A stretch of 64,000 nt of DNA, from assembly GCA_028874075.1 (NCBI GenBank), contig JAPPLU010000060.1, forward strand, positions 215,281 to 279,280. Reading direction: 5' to 3'. The notes under the pieces were generated by a model. It ran no database searches and was not told where the DNA came from. It was given only the letters and a program-made list of their open reading frames with translations. A program made the position numbers and the translations under genes. Origin of the DNA: Chloroflexota bacterium. Lineage in GTDB: Bacteria; Chloroflexota; Dehalococcoidia; Lucifugimonadales; UBA3495. Positions 1-9,001 of this stretch are shown here, piece after piece (position 1 is the stretch's first letter; each line of letters starts with the position of its first letter).

Positions 1-462
1 AAAGTAAACGTTTCCACCGGCTTCGTAGGCGTAGCCGTTGGCCACCAACTGTTCCACCATTGTTACCATTTCAGGTATGTGGTGGGTGGCCCAGGGAAAG
101 ACGTGGGCTGGCAGGATATTCACCCGCTCTTCGTCCTGGAAAAAGCTCTCCGCGTAGAACTGGGCGATCTCCTGGATGGTTTTTCCTTCGGCCAGGGCGG
201 CCATTATCATCTTGTCTCCGCCGGCCTCCACCAGTTCCTGGCGCATGTGGCCCACGTCGGTGATGTTCTTCACATGGTAAACGTCCAGGCCCTGCACCAA
301 CAGGGCACGGCGAATCCAGTCGGCCATCATGTAAGTACGAAGGTTGCCTATGTGGGCGTAGCGGTACACCGTCGGACCGCAGGTGTACATCTTGATCTTG
401 CCGGGTTCGATGGGGTGGATTTCGTCGACTTGTTTCGTCAGGGTATTGTAAAGGCGCAGCAA
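1..462 (-). CDS. cysS: Cysteinyl-tRNA synthetase, N-terminal part (cut by window edge)
   Basis: Charges tRNA-Cys with cysteine in the cytoplasm. The 154 visible residues hold the start of the class I catalytic domain: the zinc-ligand cysteine in MYTCGPTVY (C28), the ATP-binding HIGN signature at residues 37-40, and the family segment IIPEMVTMVEQL-like region before the window edge. The KMSKS loop and anticodon domain lie beyond position 1. No ATG or GTG is available: an in-frame TGA lies upstream, and the first usable codon is TTG at 462, preceded by a strong Shine-Dalgarno GAAGGAGG at 473-480. That start fits the family's short N-terminus (LRLYNTLTK). The 228 bases upstream, to 690, show no gene. 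Confidence 0.93.
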   Translation of the reverse strand, partial: MLRLYNTLTKQVDEIHPIEPGKIKMYTCGPTVYRYAHIGNLRTYMMADWIRRALLVQGLDVYHVKNITDVGHMRQELVEAGGDKMIMAALAEGKTIQEIAQFYAESFFQDEERVNILPAHVFPWATHHIPEMVTMVEQLVANGYAYEAGGNVYF

Positions 463-690
463 AGCTCCCGTACCTCCTTCACAAGCCCCGGGTGATCGAA
501 GGATTCACCATGTTTGCGGAGCCTGAACCCTATGTGGGAAGCAGATGGCAGAGCAAAATCGTCGCTGAAACCACCTGCAGGGTTAATATTGTCCCAAGTT
601 TAGCATTATTGGTTCAGGTTTGCATCCAACTCTTTCTGCAGCTAACGGAGCTATGTTAATGGTTATAGAGGGAAGCCTTGCGTAGAGGGA

Positions 691-3033
691 CTACCCCTGC
701 TCGATTACCACGCCCTGGCTCTTGAGAGCAGCTAGGGTCTCGGGTGCAAAGCCCGCATCTGCCAAGATTTCGTCGGCATCTGAACCGAGTATCGGCGTCG
801 GCCGTCCTATTCGCATTGGGGTTTCCGACAAGTGAGCGGTACTGCCCAGATGATCAGCCCTGCCCTGTCCGGGGTGCTCCCTGGAAACTATCAGGCCCGC
901 CTCTCGTACGTGGCGCGAATCCCGGAAGTCTCCAATGCCCACGTTTTCTACAGCATCTATGCCGATGTCATTCAACTTTTTCAACCAGTAAGAAACCGGC
1001 TGTGTGGCGAAGATGGCCGAAAGCTCTCCCGCCAGGCCGCCATCTTGCGGGTGGCCCCCCGTGTAACTTGCTTCAATACTTGCTCCCAAGCGTTGAAATT
1101 CGTCCATGGAAAGCAAACGTTCGGGGGCGTCATCATCGCAGCAATGAACATATAGCCAGCCATCTGTGGCGGGGTAGAGCCTGGAAAAGGCCGATATGCC
1201 CCGCAGATTCCGTCCCTCCGGTTCTTGCCTTTCTTGTCCTTCAAAGGCAAGGAAATAGGGGGATTGAAGCAGTCCTGCGGTCAGGGCCAGCCCGCTGTCA
1301 ACAGACTGCCCCTTGCCCGTCCTGTTGCGCTCGTGCAGGGCCAGGGCCACCGCATAGGCGCCCATCATGCCGGTTCCGTAGTCGTTCACCGGATAGGGCA
1401 TGAGCATGGGAGAATCATCCCTGCCGCCGCGACGCACCTGCATCCCGCTGGTGGCCTGGGCCAATTGTTCCCAACCTGGTCGTTCACTCCAGGGCCCGTC
1501 GTAGCCGTAGGCGTTGAGCGATGCATAAACCAGGTCTGGTTTGCGCTGTCGCAGGCTCTCATAGTCCAGGCCCAACTTTGCGAGGCTGCCCTTGCGGTAG
1601 TTTTCAACCACCACATCTGCGGTTTCCAGCAGCTTGAAGAAGACGTCCCGGCCTTCTTCCTTCTTCAGGTCCAGCAGAATACTGCGCTTGCCCCGGTTCA
1701 CGTCCAGGGAACCCGACGGGTCGTAGGGCCGAGAGGGGTCGTCTATCTTGATAACGTCTGCTCCATATTCTGCCAGCGTGCGACCGCAAGTGGGGCCCGC
1801 CAGGACAATACAGAGGTCCAGAACCCTCACACCATCGAGTGCATGAAGTACATTTTTACCTGACATAATATTGGATGTGGAACTCGCGAGTGAAGGGCCT
1901 TCCAGTTCTTGAAGAATCTGGCGGCTATGTTCGCCCAGCAAGGGAGCGCGACCCTGGACGGCCCCGGGTGTGCCTCTCAGCCGAACCTGGACCCCTGGCT
2001 GTTTCGTGGGACCCAGGTTAGCGTCATCTACTTCTACCACCATCCTGGCTTCCAGCGGGTGGGGATGGTCCAGCCATTCCTCCACTGTCTTGCAGACGGT
2101 ACAGGCGCCACCGGCAGCGCTGATGGCTTCCTGCCACTCCAGGGCGGTGCGTTGGCGGAAAGTCTCCGTAAATCGCTGGACCCACATGTCAGCCGTTTCT
2201 AGGTCCAGGGGCTTGCCGAAATCGGCCACAGCCTCAGCGCCCCACTCCGGGTTTCCCGCTGCCTCCAGGAACTGGTGCACGAAACGCTGGTAGTTGCCAT
2301 GGTTTTGCACCCAGCGCCCGTCCGCGCATTGGTACTGCCGCTGCATGGGCAATCGAGGCTGGTTGCGAGGATCCGGGTCCTCCATTTCGTGAAATTTAAC
2401 CAGATGGCGGCCCATGGCCGTAAACATGGCGTCGTAAAGCGGAACCTCAATGCGCTGGCCCTGACTGGTACGGTCCCTGGCGCACAAGGCCATAGTGACT
2501 GCTACCGCGCCAACGATGGCGGCAAAGGTGCTGGCTATGGGCAAAGGCGAATAGAGAGGCTCGTCCGAACCCTCAACCTTGGGGTACAAGCCGGTAGCCG
2601 CCCCAATGATGGGTTCCCAACCCTGCCTCGCCCGGTATGGGTGGCTCTCGCCAAACCCAGGTAACGAGCAATAGACAAGCCTGGGGTTCTCGGCGGCCAG
2701 CCTTGCGTATCCAATACCCATGCGGTCTGCCACCCCGGGCCTGAAATTTTCGATAACGACGTCGGCCTTGCTTGCCAGTGCCCGGGCCGTTACTTGCGCT
2801 ACATCGTTTTTCAGGTCCAGCGCAATCGACCGTTTACCCCGGTTCCAGGTAGCGAAGGCCGGTTCCTTCCGCGCTGGGTCTCCCTCCGGCCGCTCCACCT
2901 TGATAACCTCGGCGCCCTGGTCGGAAAGGAGCATTCCCAGCAAAGGGCCGGCGATATAGTGTCCAAAGTCCAGGACCTTCAGGCCACGCAAGGCTCCCTT
3001 GGTGCCTGGTTGGGTGACTGCCGCGCTGGTCAT
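691..3033 (-). CDS. Tandem fused CaiB/BaiF (family III) CoA transferase
   Basis: A 780-residue protein made of two complete family III CoA-transferase domains (about 15-385 and 398-775); the usual length is about 400. Such enzymes move CoA between carboxylic acids through an aspartyl-CoA thioester. Each half starts with the family's opening motif (GLKVLDFGHYIAGP and GVRVLDLCIVLAGP) and carries the NRGKRSI segment. The expected catalytic Asp is D201 in LYDAM of the first half; the aligned position in the second half is L584 (GLALTAG), so only one half looks able to form the acyl-enzyme. The ATG lies 2 bases after the stop of the cyclophilin-like gene, and its ribosome site lies inside that gene's last codons, so the two are probably translationally coupled. 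Substrate is not readable from sequence; formyl-CoA transferase-like is one possibility. Confidence 0.9.
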   Translation of the reverse strand: MTSAAVTQPGTKGALRGLKVLDFGHYIAGPLLGMLLSDQGAEVIKVERPEGDPARKEPAFATWNRGKRSIALDLKNDVAQVTARALASKADVVIENFRPGVADRMGIGYARLAAENPRLVYCSLPGFGESHPYRARQGWEPIIGAATGLYPKVEGSDEPLYSPLPIASTFAAIVGAVAVTMALCARDRTSQGQRIEVPLYDAMFTAMGRHLVKFHEMEDPDPRNQPRLPMQRQYQCADGRWVQNHGNYQRFVHQFLEAAGNPEWGAEAVADFGKPLDLETADMWVQRFTETFRQRTALEWQEAISAAGGACTVCKTVEEWLDHPHPLEARMVVEVDDANLGPTKQPGVQVRLRGTPGAVQGRAPLLGEHSRQILQELEGPSLASSTSNIMSGKNVLHALDGVRVLDLCIVLAGPTCGRTLAEYGADVIKIDDPSRPYDPSGSLDVNRGKRSILLDLKKEEGRDVFFKLLETADVVVENYRKGSLAKLGLDYESLRQRKPDLVYASLNAYGYDGPWSERPGWEQLAQATSGMQVRRGGRDDSPMLMPYPVNDYGTGMMGAYAVALALHERNRTGKGQSVDSGLALTAGLLQSPYFLAFEGQERQEPEGRNLRGISAFSRLYPATDGWLYVHCCDDDAPERLLSMDEFQRLGASIEASYTGGHPQDGGLAGELSAIFATQPVSYWLKKLNDIGIDAVENVGIGDFRDSRHVREAGLIVSREHPGQGRADHLGSTAHLSETPMRIGRPTPILGSDADEILADAGFAPETLAALKSQGVVIEQG

Positions 3034-3035
3034 CT

Positions 3036-3413
3036 CTATACCTCTTCCATTTCAATGGTTATTGCTTCCCCGGACCGAACTTGCTTGAATACAGTGGCAT
3101 CCCCTTCAACCCGGCCAATGACGGTAACTGCGCTGGCTGGCCGTATTTCGTCGCCCTGGCTTGCCGGTGTAAGCCCGAAGAAAATGCAAAAGGCCCTGCC
3201 CGGCGGCCAGTAACCCAGGTCTCCCAGTTCCACTATTTCCTGGCCCTGCTCCAGGCCAGCTTCCACCGGAATGCCGAAATAGATTTCGTCACCCCAGGTA
3301 TTTGCGGAGGCCTCAATGGGTAGTGCTCCAGCAATAGCCTGGGAGGTGTCAGTTTCATTAAGTGTGGCGGCCACTTCCAGGCCGCCGGCGGTTATTCGTA
3401 TCCGGGTCGCCAT
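3036..3413 (-). CDS. Cyclophilin-like fold protein (TM1367/DUF3830 type)
   Basis: A 125-residue protein resembling the cyclophilin-like TM1367/DUF3830 group: a short beta-rich domain with the typical WGDEIYFGIPV stretch and a GDLGYWPPGRAFCIFFG segment. The biochemical role of this group is not established, and isomerase activity should not be assumed. It sits 57 bases downstream of the FAD oxidoreductase gene and directly upstream of the fused CoA transferase, whose ribosome site it contains, so the three are probably one minus-strand transcript. The ATG at 3413 follows an AAGGACGGGA ribosome site. The link with CoA transfer is positional only. Confidence 0.7.
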   Translation of the reverse strand: MATRIRITAGGLEVAATLNETDTSQAIAGALPIEASANTWGDEIYFGIPVEAGLEQGQEIVELGDLGYWPPGRAFCIFFGLTPASQGDEIRPASAVTVIGRVEGDATVFKQVRSGEAITIEMEEV

Positions 3414-3469
3414 TTGGTTCCCGTCCTTTCGAGATGGTGTGGCAACACTATAGTTGCGCCGAGCTCCTT

Positions 3470-4618
3470 CTAATTCGCTGAGGACTCGGAGTGCATTGAT
3501 GGTGCAAACCTCTCAGGCTCGCAGCCTTCGAGGGGCACATCAGTGACGTCTTCGGTCATCAGGTCGGCGGTAGCCTTGCCCATTCCGGTACTAAGCAGTA
3601 TGCCCTTCTTTCCTGCCCCGGTTGCCAGGTACACATTGTCCCAGCCTGGCGCGCGGCCCACGATGGGCATATAGTCGGGAGTAATGGGGCGGAGGCAGGC
3701 GGTGTGCTTGATAAGGGTCGCGTGCGCCAACTCCGGTATCAGTTCCCTGGCCGCACCCCAGATTTTCTCCTTGGCAGCCTCGGTGGGCTCCCTGTTGAAT
3801 CCCTCGTCCACCTCGGTGGTACCGCACCAGACCAGGCCATCGGCCCGGGGATAAACGGATGCACCGGCGCCGTTTAAGTCGCCGCCCAGGGCCGGCCCAT
3901 GCATTTCCAGTCGCAGAATCTCTCCTTTGAGCGGATCGACGGGCACCGAGAAGTCCAGCCACTGCTCGGCCTCGCGAGACCAGGGTCCTGCGGCCAGCAC
4001 CAGCTGGTCACAGGTTATCTCTCCGTCCGCGAGGATAACCGAGAGAACCCGGCCATTGTCCAGGCGTACTCCCCTTGCTACTCCTGGCCGTATGGTGGCG
4101 CCGTTCTTCTGAGCAGCGTCGGCCAGGGTCTGGGTGTAGAGCAGGCTGTTGAGGGTGGCGTTTCCGAACAGTCGCACGCCGCCGATCAATCTCTCCGACA
4201 GGCGTGGTTCGACCTTCAGTGCCTCGCTTCGGTGCAGCCACTCTCCCGAAAAGCCCTCAAGCCGGGCATCTTCAAACAGACTCATCGATTCCTGCAAAGC
4301 CGGAACCTCATCCTCCGAAAAAGCAACCTTGGTCAGGGACACGATTCGGCTCTGGAAATCTATGCCGGTCTCCCTGCGCAGCGGGCCCCACAACTCCTTG
4401 TGCAGCTTGAATGAGGCCATAGCCAGCGCGGACAGAGGACCCGGGATGCAGGAGCCCTCCAGGGGATTGAGGCCGCCAGCCGAGAACCCTGAAGCCTGGG
4501 AACTGATACCCTCTCGCTCGATGATTGTCGCCTTGACTCCGGCCAGGGACAGAAAGTAAGCGGTGGCGCACCCGGCCACGCCGCCACCGACAATAACAAC
4601 CTCGCTGGACTGCGCCAT
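3470..4618 (-). CDS. FAD-dependent oxidoreductase, DAO/glycine oxidase family
   Basis: A cytoplasmic flavoprotein of the D-amino-acid oxidase superfamily, which oxidises amines or amino acids. The N-terminus carries the Rossmann FAD motif (VVIVGGGVAGCATAYFL) followed by an acidic residue at the end of beta-2 (IIERE). The C-terminal third has the family segments RPITPDYMPIVG and ATGAGKKGILLSTGMG, which close over the flavin. Length is 382 residues from the ATG at 4618. A longer frame from TTG at 4636 is possible, but the AGGAG ribosome site lies just before the ATG. Likely first gene of a transcript with the cyclophilin-like and CoA-transferase genes. Substrate unknown. Confidence 0.88.
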   Translation of the reverse strand: MAQSSEVVIVGGGVAGCATAYFLSLAGVKATIIEREGISSQASGFSAGGLNPLEGSCIPGPLSALAMASFKLHKELWGPLRRETGIDFQSRIVSLTKVAFSEDEVPALQESMSLFEDARLEGFSGEWLHRSEALKVEPRLSERLIGGVRLFGNATLNSLLYTQTLADAAQKNGATIRPGVARGVRLDNGRVLSVILADGEITCDQLVLAAGPWSREAEQWLDFSVPVDPLKGEILRLEMHGPALGGDLNGAGASVYPRADGLVWCGTTEVDEGFNREPTEAAKEKIWGAARELIPELAHATLIKHTACLRPITPDYMPIVGRAPGWDNVYLATGAGKKGILLSTGMGKATADLMTEDVTDVPLEGCEPERFAPSMHSESSAN

Positions 4619-4662
4619 TCGGTTTATTCTCCTCAATCACGGTTATGGAACGACGGGGTTGG

Positions 4663-4687
4663 GGTGAGTGTACGATATGCTATAAAA
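4663..4687 (+). promoter_or_regulatory. Possible sigma-70 promoter for the FmdB-type gene
   Basis: TATAAA lies about 35 bases before the zinc-ribbon gene, with TTGGGG 16 bases upstream of it. The -10 element is good and the -35 is weak. Confidence 0.3.
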
Positions 4688-4720
4688 TTGGAATAAATGT
4701 CAGGCGAGGGAGAACGAAGA

Positions 4721-4945
4721 ATGCCGATTTATGAATACTATTGCGCCAATTGCAACATCGAATACGAAGCAATAAGGCCGGCATCCCAGGCGGACAGCCC
4801 TGTACCCTGCAAAACCTGCAATCAGCCCGGGGAGCGGCAGCTTTCTACCTTTTCATTCAAGTCCAATACTTTTACTTCTCCCAAGCTTAAGCCGGCCACT
4901 GGCGCCAAGCGCTCATATACCGTAAACGAGCAGGACAATTCCTGA
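4721..4945 (+). CDS. FmdB-family zinc-ribbon protein
   Basis: A 74-residue protein with the FmdB/CxxC_CxxC_SSSS signature: it opens MPIYEYYCANC and has two CxxC knuckles, C8/C11 and C29/C32, that should bind one zinc. The Lys/Thr/Ser-rich tail after residue 45 looks disordered. Members were named as putative regulators of formamidase genes, but a true function is not established. The start is the ATG at 4721, behind a GAGGGAG ribosome site; an upstream in-frame start at 4697 would add eight residues that the family lacks. It is the only plus-strand gene in this part of the window. A formamidase-family gene is present 41 kb away, not adjacent. Confidence 0.85.
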   Translation: MPIYEYYCANCNIEYEAIRPASQADSPVPCKTCNQPGERQLSTFSFKSNTFTSPKLKPATGAKRSYTVNEQDNS

Positions 4946-5062
4946 GGGCAATCTCTTTATCGTTTCCCACTCGACGGTGGAAGGCCAGAATGGGGGTGAC
5001 GATTCTCCGGAAGCTGCCTCGGTAGGTAACTAACAGGCTGCCGAAGGTTATACCAATAGCTT

Positions 5063-5416
5063 CTAGGCTCTCGGATTCCCGCCTTGGGCGTCCAGAGCGC
5101 GCGACTCGTTGCAGGGAATGCAGGCGCAGATGGCGCGCAGGAACCTGAATGTATAGATGCCGGTGTAGTGGGCATCGCTCCACAGAAACTGGATTGCATA
5201 GTTACCCACGGGCATCTGGTCTATGGCACGGACGTCCCCAGGTACAGTGTCCGGATCCAGCCTTGGCCGCCCGGTCATCTCTTCAACGCAACTGGCGCAC
5301 TGGCACCGCAACCGCAGCATCCGGTGGGGATAAATGCTCCGGTGCCCATCATCCCAAAGAATGGTAATGGAGCTGCCTTCGATCTCTACTTCCGTGGGGA
5401 AAACGGCCTCTTCCAT
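5063..5416 (-). CDS. DUF971 protein (gamma-butyrobetaine hydroxylase N-terminal-like domain)
   Basis: A 117-residue stand-alone DUF971 domain. The family hallmarks are the opening beta segment (ITILWDDGHRSIYPHRMLRLRC), the CQCASC cysteines and the C-terminal WSDAHYTGIYTFRFLR. In eukaryotic gamma-butyrobetaine hydroxylase this domain binds zinc. In bacteria single-domain members often accompany iron-sulfur or redox proteins, and their role is unknown. It lies 45 bases after the TPP enzyme gene on the same strand and is probably its last co-transcribed gene. ATG at 5416 with AGGAAA upstream. Confidence 0.82.
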   Translation of the reverse strand: MEEAVFPTEVEIEGSSITILWDDGHRSIYPHRMLRLRCQCASCVEEMTGRPRLDPDTVPGDVRAIDQMPVGNYAIQFLWSDAHYTGIYTFRFLRAICACIPCNESRALDAQGGNPRA

Positions 5417-5463
5417 CAATTATTTCCTGTCCTGCATAGCTGGTCCATACCCGCGCAAGAGAA

Positions 5464-7161
5464 TCAGGACCGGGCTTCGGGCGCCTGAACCTCCGCCAGG
5501 CGCGCCGGTCGGGGCATCTCGTCCGGGTCGGTTGGTATCTCGATAATGCTGGGGCCATCGGCGTTGAGGGCTGCCAGGAATACGTCGCCAATGTCCTCGG
5601 GCCGTTCCACGTAGAATCCGTGGCCGCCGAACAGTTCAGCGTAACGGTCATATCGGGGATTGTTGGTGTCGGCGCCCACGTACCGCTCATCGAAGGCGTA
5701 GCGCTGGTATGCCTTTTCCGAACCCCAGCAGCTGTTGTTCATTATCACCGTCACCACCCGCAGGTTATAGCGCACTGCGGTGGCAAACTCCTGGGCATTG
5801 AAGAGGAACCCGCCGTCGCCATTGAAATTGACAACTGGTCGATCAGGCGCGGCAAACTTGGCGCCCAGCGAGGCCGGGAAGCTGAATCCCAAACCCCCCA
5901 GGTCCAGCGAGGTCATCAGGCTGCGGGGTTCGTAGAAGTTCAGCCGGTCCTGCCCGAAGTTGGGCGCGAGGCCAGCGTCCAGCGCAATAATGGCGTCTCG
6001 CGGCATTACCCTCCGCAATTCACCGTAGGCCCGTTGAGGCTTAATGGGTGAAGAATTATCCCTAGCCTCGGCTTCCAGCCTGGCCTGACGCCGCGCCGCC
6101 CAGTCGTGGATATCGGACACCCAGCCTGCGTTGGGTTGGGGCTCCTGCTCCCGCGACTGGGCGATGATTTCCTGTAGCACCGCCCGGGCGTCGCCTTCAA
6201 TGCCGACCTCAACCGGGTAGTTTCGGCCCAGTTCCTGCGGGTCCACCTCAATCTGAATTATTCGGGCATCCGCCGGTATGTAGCGGTTGTCATAGAAGGT
6301 GGTTGACTGCCCCAGGCGGGTACCGGCGGCCAGGATGACATCGGCCTGCCGAACCGCCTCGATCCCTTCTTCCGACCCCAACCGGCCCAGGTGACCCAGG
6401 AACAGGGGATGGTCGTTGGGGATAGCGTCGGCGCGGCCGTAAGACGTAACTACCGCCGCCCCCACCAGGTCAGCCAGCTGCGCCACCTCTTCTCCTGCAT
6501 TGCTCCACTGGATGCCTCCGCCGGCCAGGATAACCGGGCGTTCGGCAGAAAGCAGGGCGCGTGTGGCCCGTTCCACCAGGGCGCGGTCTCCCCGTGAGCG
6601 GGTCTGCCCCGTGCGGTAATTCTGGGGCGGCAGCAAGTCCATTTCTATTTCGGCTCCGGGCAGCAGGTCCCGAGGTATGTCCACCAGTACCGGTCCCATC
6701 TTGCCCGAGGTGGCCACGCGGAAGGCCTGGCGCAGGGCATCGGGCAGCCGCTCAATCTTGTTAATAGGAAAGCTGGCCTTGGTTATGGGCTTGAACAGCG
6801 CCACCTGGTCGAATTCCTGGGTGGAGTCCCGCCACTGGTGGTCACGGGATGCGGAGGGGGCTATCACCACCACCGGCGAATGGGCCACGTATGCGGAGCC
6901 AACGCCGTAGGTCAGGTTCAGGACGCCCGGCCCGTTGGTGGCCAGGCACACGGAAGGCGCGCCGGAAATGCGGCTGAACCCATCGGCCATCAACGCCGCC
7001 CCCTGCTCGTGGCGTACACCCACGAACTGCATGGAGTCGTCGTCATATAGCGGGTCCAGGATGTCCAGGAAGGATGAACCCACAATTCCAAAAATGTGGG
7101 AGACGCCTTCCTGGCGCAGCATTTCAATAACGGCCTCGCCGGCGTTGATTCTTGGGGACAA
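5464..7161 (-). CDS. Thiamine-diphosphate enzyme of the acetolactate synthase / oxalyl-CoA decarboxylase superfamily
   Basis: A 565-residue cytoplasmic enzyme with the three-domain POX/ALS fold: Pyr domain (1-170) with the cofactor-activating glutamate E52 in VRHEQGAALMADG, a central domain (190-330), and the PP domain (380-550) with the TPP/Mg motif GDGG at 448-451 and NN at 475-476. It should cleave or condense a 2-oxoacid-type substrate. The KASFPINKI...GPVLVDIP region resembles oxalyl-CoA decarboxylase and sulfoacetaldehyde acetyltransferase as much as biosynthetic acetolactate synthase, and no ilvN, ilvC or ilvD gene is nearby. Start is TTG at 7161 with a strong GGAGG eight bases before it. 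Exact substrate unknown. Confidence 0.9.
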   Translation of the reverse strand: MSPRINAGEAVIEMLRQEGVSHIFGIVGSSFLDILDPLYDDDSMQFVGVRHEQGAALMADGFSRISGAPSVCLATNGPGVLNLTYGVGSAYVAHSPVVVIAPSASRDHQWRDSTQEFDQVALFKPITKASFPINKIERLPDALRQAFRVATSGKMGPVLVDIPRDLLPGAEIEMDLLPPQNYRTGQTRSRGDRALVERATRALLSAERPVILAGGGIQWSNAGEEVAQLADLVGAAVVTSYGRADAIPNDHPLFLGHLGRLGSEEGIEAVRQADVILAAGTRLGQSTTFYDNRYIPADARIIQIEVDPQELGRNYPVEVGIEGDARAVLQEIIAQSREQEPQPNAGWVSDIHDWAARRQARLEAEARDNSSPIKPQRAYGELRRVMPRDAIIALDAGLAPNFGQDRLNFYEPRSLMTSLDLGGLGFSFPASLGAKFAAPDRPVVNFNGDGGFLFNAQEFATAVRYNLRVVTVIMNNSCWGSEKAYQRYAFDERYVGADTNNPRYDRYAELFGGHGFYVERPEDIGDVFLAALNADGPSIIEIPTDPDEMPRPARLAEVQAPEARS

Positions 7162-7363
7162 GGTGGAAACCTCCGCAGGTGGCTAGAAGTTGATGAAGCG
7201 GTGCAAGTGTAGCATAGATAGGGGGACTGGTGGCATACCAATGGGATAAGTAGGACGGCACGTTGAACACAGTTTATGGGACTTGCTAATCACTCTACAA
7301 TAGCCACAGGCGCTGCAAGCACTTTGCTAAGCAGTAGGCAGTAATACTCTGGGAGTCAGCGGT

Positions 7364-8092
7364 ATGACCAGCAGTAATGATCTACTTGCGCGTTCTTTTT
7401 CTCTTGCGGATACCTTAATGGGCAACCGAGTTGGAATTCAAGAGAAGGACCTTGGAGAGCAGTGGCCTACAGTCGTGGTGTTTCATCTTCTGAGAATACG
7501 ACAAGCCACCTTAGCCATTAGGATCATTCTCGAAGAGGACCTTTGCGGGCCAGCGATAGTGCTCTGTCGATATACATTCGAGTTGGCAGTGAACCTCAGG
7601 TATTTGCAGTTGAATGTCGACGAAAGGCTGCCCAAATATTTGGAACACAGTGGGATAATGGAGAGTGTTGAAAAATATTCGGATATAAAACAACGAGCGG
7701 AACTGTTTAGTGAGCAAGAAGACTATGTGGGGCTATCTAAACTGCTAATACCCGATCGTTCATGGAAAAACCTCAGGAGTATGTGCGAGGAAATAGGTTG
7801 TCTCGACCTTTACTTCACAATGTATAGGGGTTCATCCGAATTGGCCCATTCGGGGGCACATGGAATGGGTACGGAAATTCTCGAGCTCATGGGACGGCAA
7901 CCGATGCCGGACTATGAACCGCCAGGGATTATTGTCAGTGCACTCGTGTACTACTGTTGGGTCGTTGAGATTTCTTGTGAAACACTCCCATATCTTTCGA
8001 GGGACATAGGTGTAAACGATGATTGGGTGAGAGAGTTTAATCTGTTGCAGTCCGATATCTCGATAGCTGCTCGCAGGCATGAATTCGGTTGA
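7364..8092 (+). CDS. DUF5677-like hypothetical protein
   Basis: A 242-residue, largely helical soluble protein resembling the DUF5677 group. The recognisable parts are the central helix CRYTFELAVNLRYLQLN, the charged segment after it, and a later SSELAHSGAHG motif. These proteins have no firm function and often occur in accessory or defence-type neighbourhoods. Codon use is visibly more AT-rich than in neighbours (ATA, TTA and AGA codons are common), which suggests recent acquisition. The gene stands alone between the TPP enzyme, which is divergent, and the GntR regulator. The start at 7364 is the only sensible ATG, with weak ribosome-site support. Confidence 0.6.
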   Translation: MTSSNDLLARSFSLADTLMGNRVGIQEKDLGEQWPTVVVFHLLRIRQATLAIRIILEEDLCGPAIVLCRYTFELAVNLRYLQLNVDERLPKYLEHSGIMESVEKYSDIKQRAELFSEQEDYVGLSKLLIPDRSWKNLRSMCEEIGCLDLYFTMYRGSSELAHSGAHGMGTEILELMGRQPMPDYEPPGIIVSALVYYCWVVEISCETLPYLSRDIGVNDDWVREFNLLQSDISIAARRHEFG

Positions 8093-8169
8093 GCCATTGA
8101 TTCGATTGTTGTCATGAGTCTCCATCCGATGTTCCTTCCAGCAGTCATCTGTTTTGCCCAACCTTTCCC

Positions 8170-8197
8170 TTGACATCCCCACCTCCCATAGTATAAT
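8170..8197 (+). promoter_or_regulatory. Consensus sigma-70 promoter of the GntR regulator gene
   Basis: Perfect TTGACA (8170-8175) and perfect TATAAT (8192-8197), 16 bases apart. Transcription should start near 8204, 40 bases before the regulator's ATG. Confidence 0.85.
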
Positions 8198-8203
8198 ACC
8201 CCC

Positions 8204-8225
8204 CAGACCAGAATTGGTCTGACCA
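8204..8225 (+). promoter_or_regulatory. GntR/FCD operator cluster at the regulator's own promoter
   Basis: TGGTCTGACCA (8215-8225) is a perfect 11-base inverted repeat of the TGGTC-N-GACCA type bound by FCD-family GntR regulators. A third half-site GACCA (8206-8210) forms an overlapping inverted repeat, CAGACCA/TGGTCTG. The cluster sits right on and after the predicted transcription start, which fits autorepression. Confidence 0.75.
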
Positions 8226-8243
8226 CTTGTTCCGAAAGGGCAA

Positions 8244-8978
8244 ATGCAGGAACGCATTCACAGCGTTAAGCGCCGCCGGTTGTACGAGGAAATCGTGCAG
8301 CAGTTCCATGCGCTTATTCGACAGGGAACGCTGAAGCACGGCGACCGCCTGCCCTCGGAGCGTGAGTTGTCGGAACAGTTCAAAGTCAGCCGCAGTTCGG
8401 TGCGGGAGGCCATCCGATCCCTGGAACTGCAAGGCCTGGTGGTCAGCAGGCGGGGTTCCGGTACCTTTATCAATACCGAGAACCTGGAGGCGGCCCTGGA
8501 CCTGGTGGCGGCAAACCTCAATGTGGGCGAGGCCGCGCTTCAGGATGTCTTTGAGATGCGCCATCTGATGGAACCCCACATCGCGGCCCTGGCGGCCCAG
8601 CGCGCCACCCCCGACGAGGTGGAGGCCATGAGGGAAATCCTCAGGCAGCAGCAGCGCCAGATTGATGTGGGCGGTACCGGCGTCGAATCCGACACTGCCT
8701 TCCACTTTGCTTTGGCGTCTGCCACGCACAACTCCGCTTTGGTTAAGGTGGTCAGCGCCATCGAGGACATACTGCAAATGTCCCGCGACCGCTCCCTCCA
8801 GGAACCCGGCCGTCCCCAGCGCTCCCTCGCTTCCCACTGCCAGATACTGGACATGGTGGAGTTGGGCGACGCGGCCAGGGCGCGCCAGGCCATGGACCAC
8901 CACCTTACCGCCGTGGAACCATCGGCTCGTCCCCAAGTGGCTGAACCGGAACCCGTGGCCCTGCCGGCTGACGATTGA
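8244..8978 (+). CDS. GntR-family transcriptional regulator, FadR/FCD subfamily
   Basis: A 244-residue DNA-binding regulator. The N-terminal winged helix (about 8-78) has the standard GntR core GDRLPSERELSEQFKVSRSSVREAIRSLELQGLV. The C-terminal all-helical FCD domain (about 95-225) includes the expected metal or ligand residues: an Asp in the FHFALASATHN area and the late H in ASHCQILDMVE. FCD members sense small organic acids. The gene has a consensus promoter with its own-type operator and is followed 106 bases later by the 2-oxoacid oxidoreductase operon, with a second palindrome in that gap. It is therefore the likely controller of that operon. The proline-rich tail after residue 230 looks disordered. 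Confidence 0.92.
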   Translation: MQERIHSVKRRRLYEEIVQQFHALIRQGTLKHGDRLPSERELSEQFKVSRSSVREAIRSLELQGLVVSRRGSGTFINTENLEAALDLVAANLNVGEAALQDVFEMRHLMEPHIAALAAQRATPDEVEAMREILRQQQRQIDVGGTGVESDTAFHFALASATHNSALVKVVSAIEDILQMSRDRSLQEPGRPQRSLASHCQILDMVELGDAARARQAMDHHLTAVEPSARPQVAEPEPVALPADD

Positions 8979-9001
8979 GCGGGCCAGGGGACCTGGGTGG
9001 G

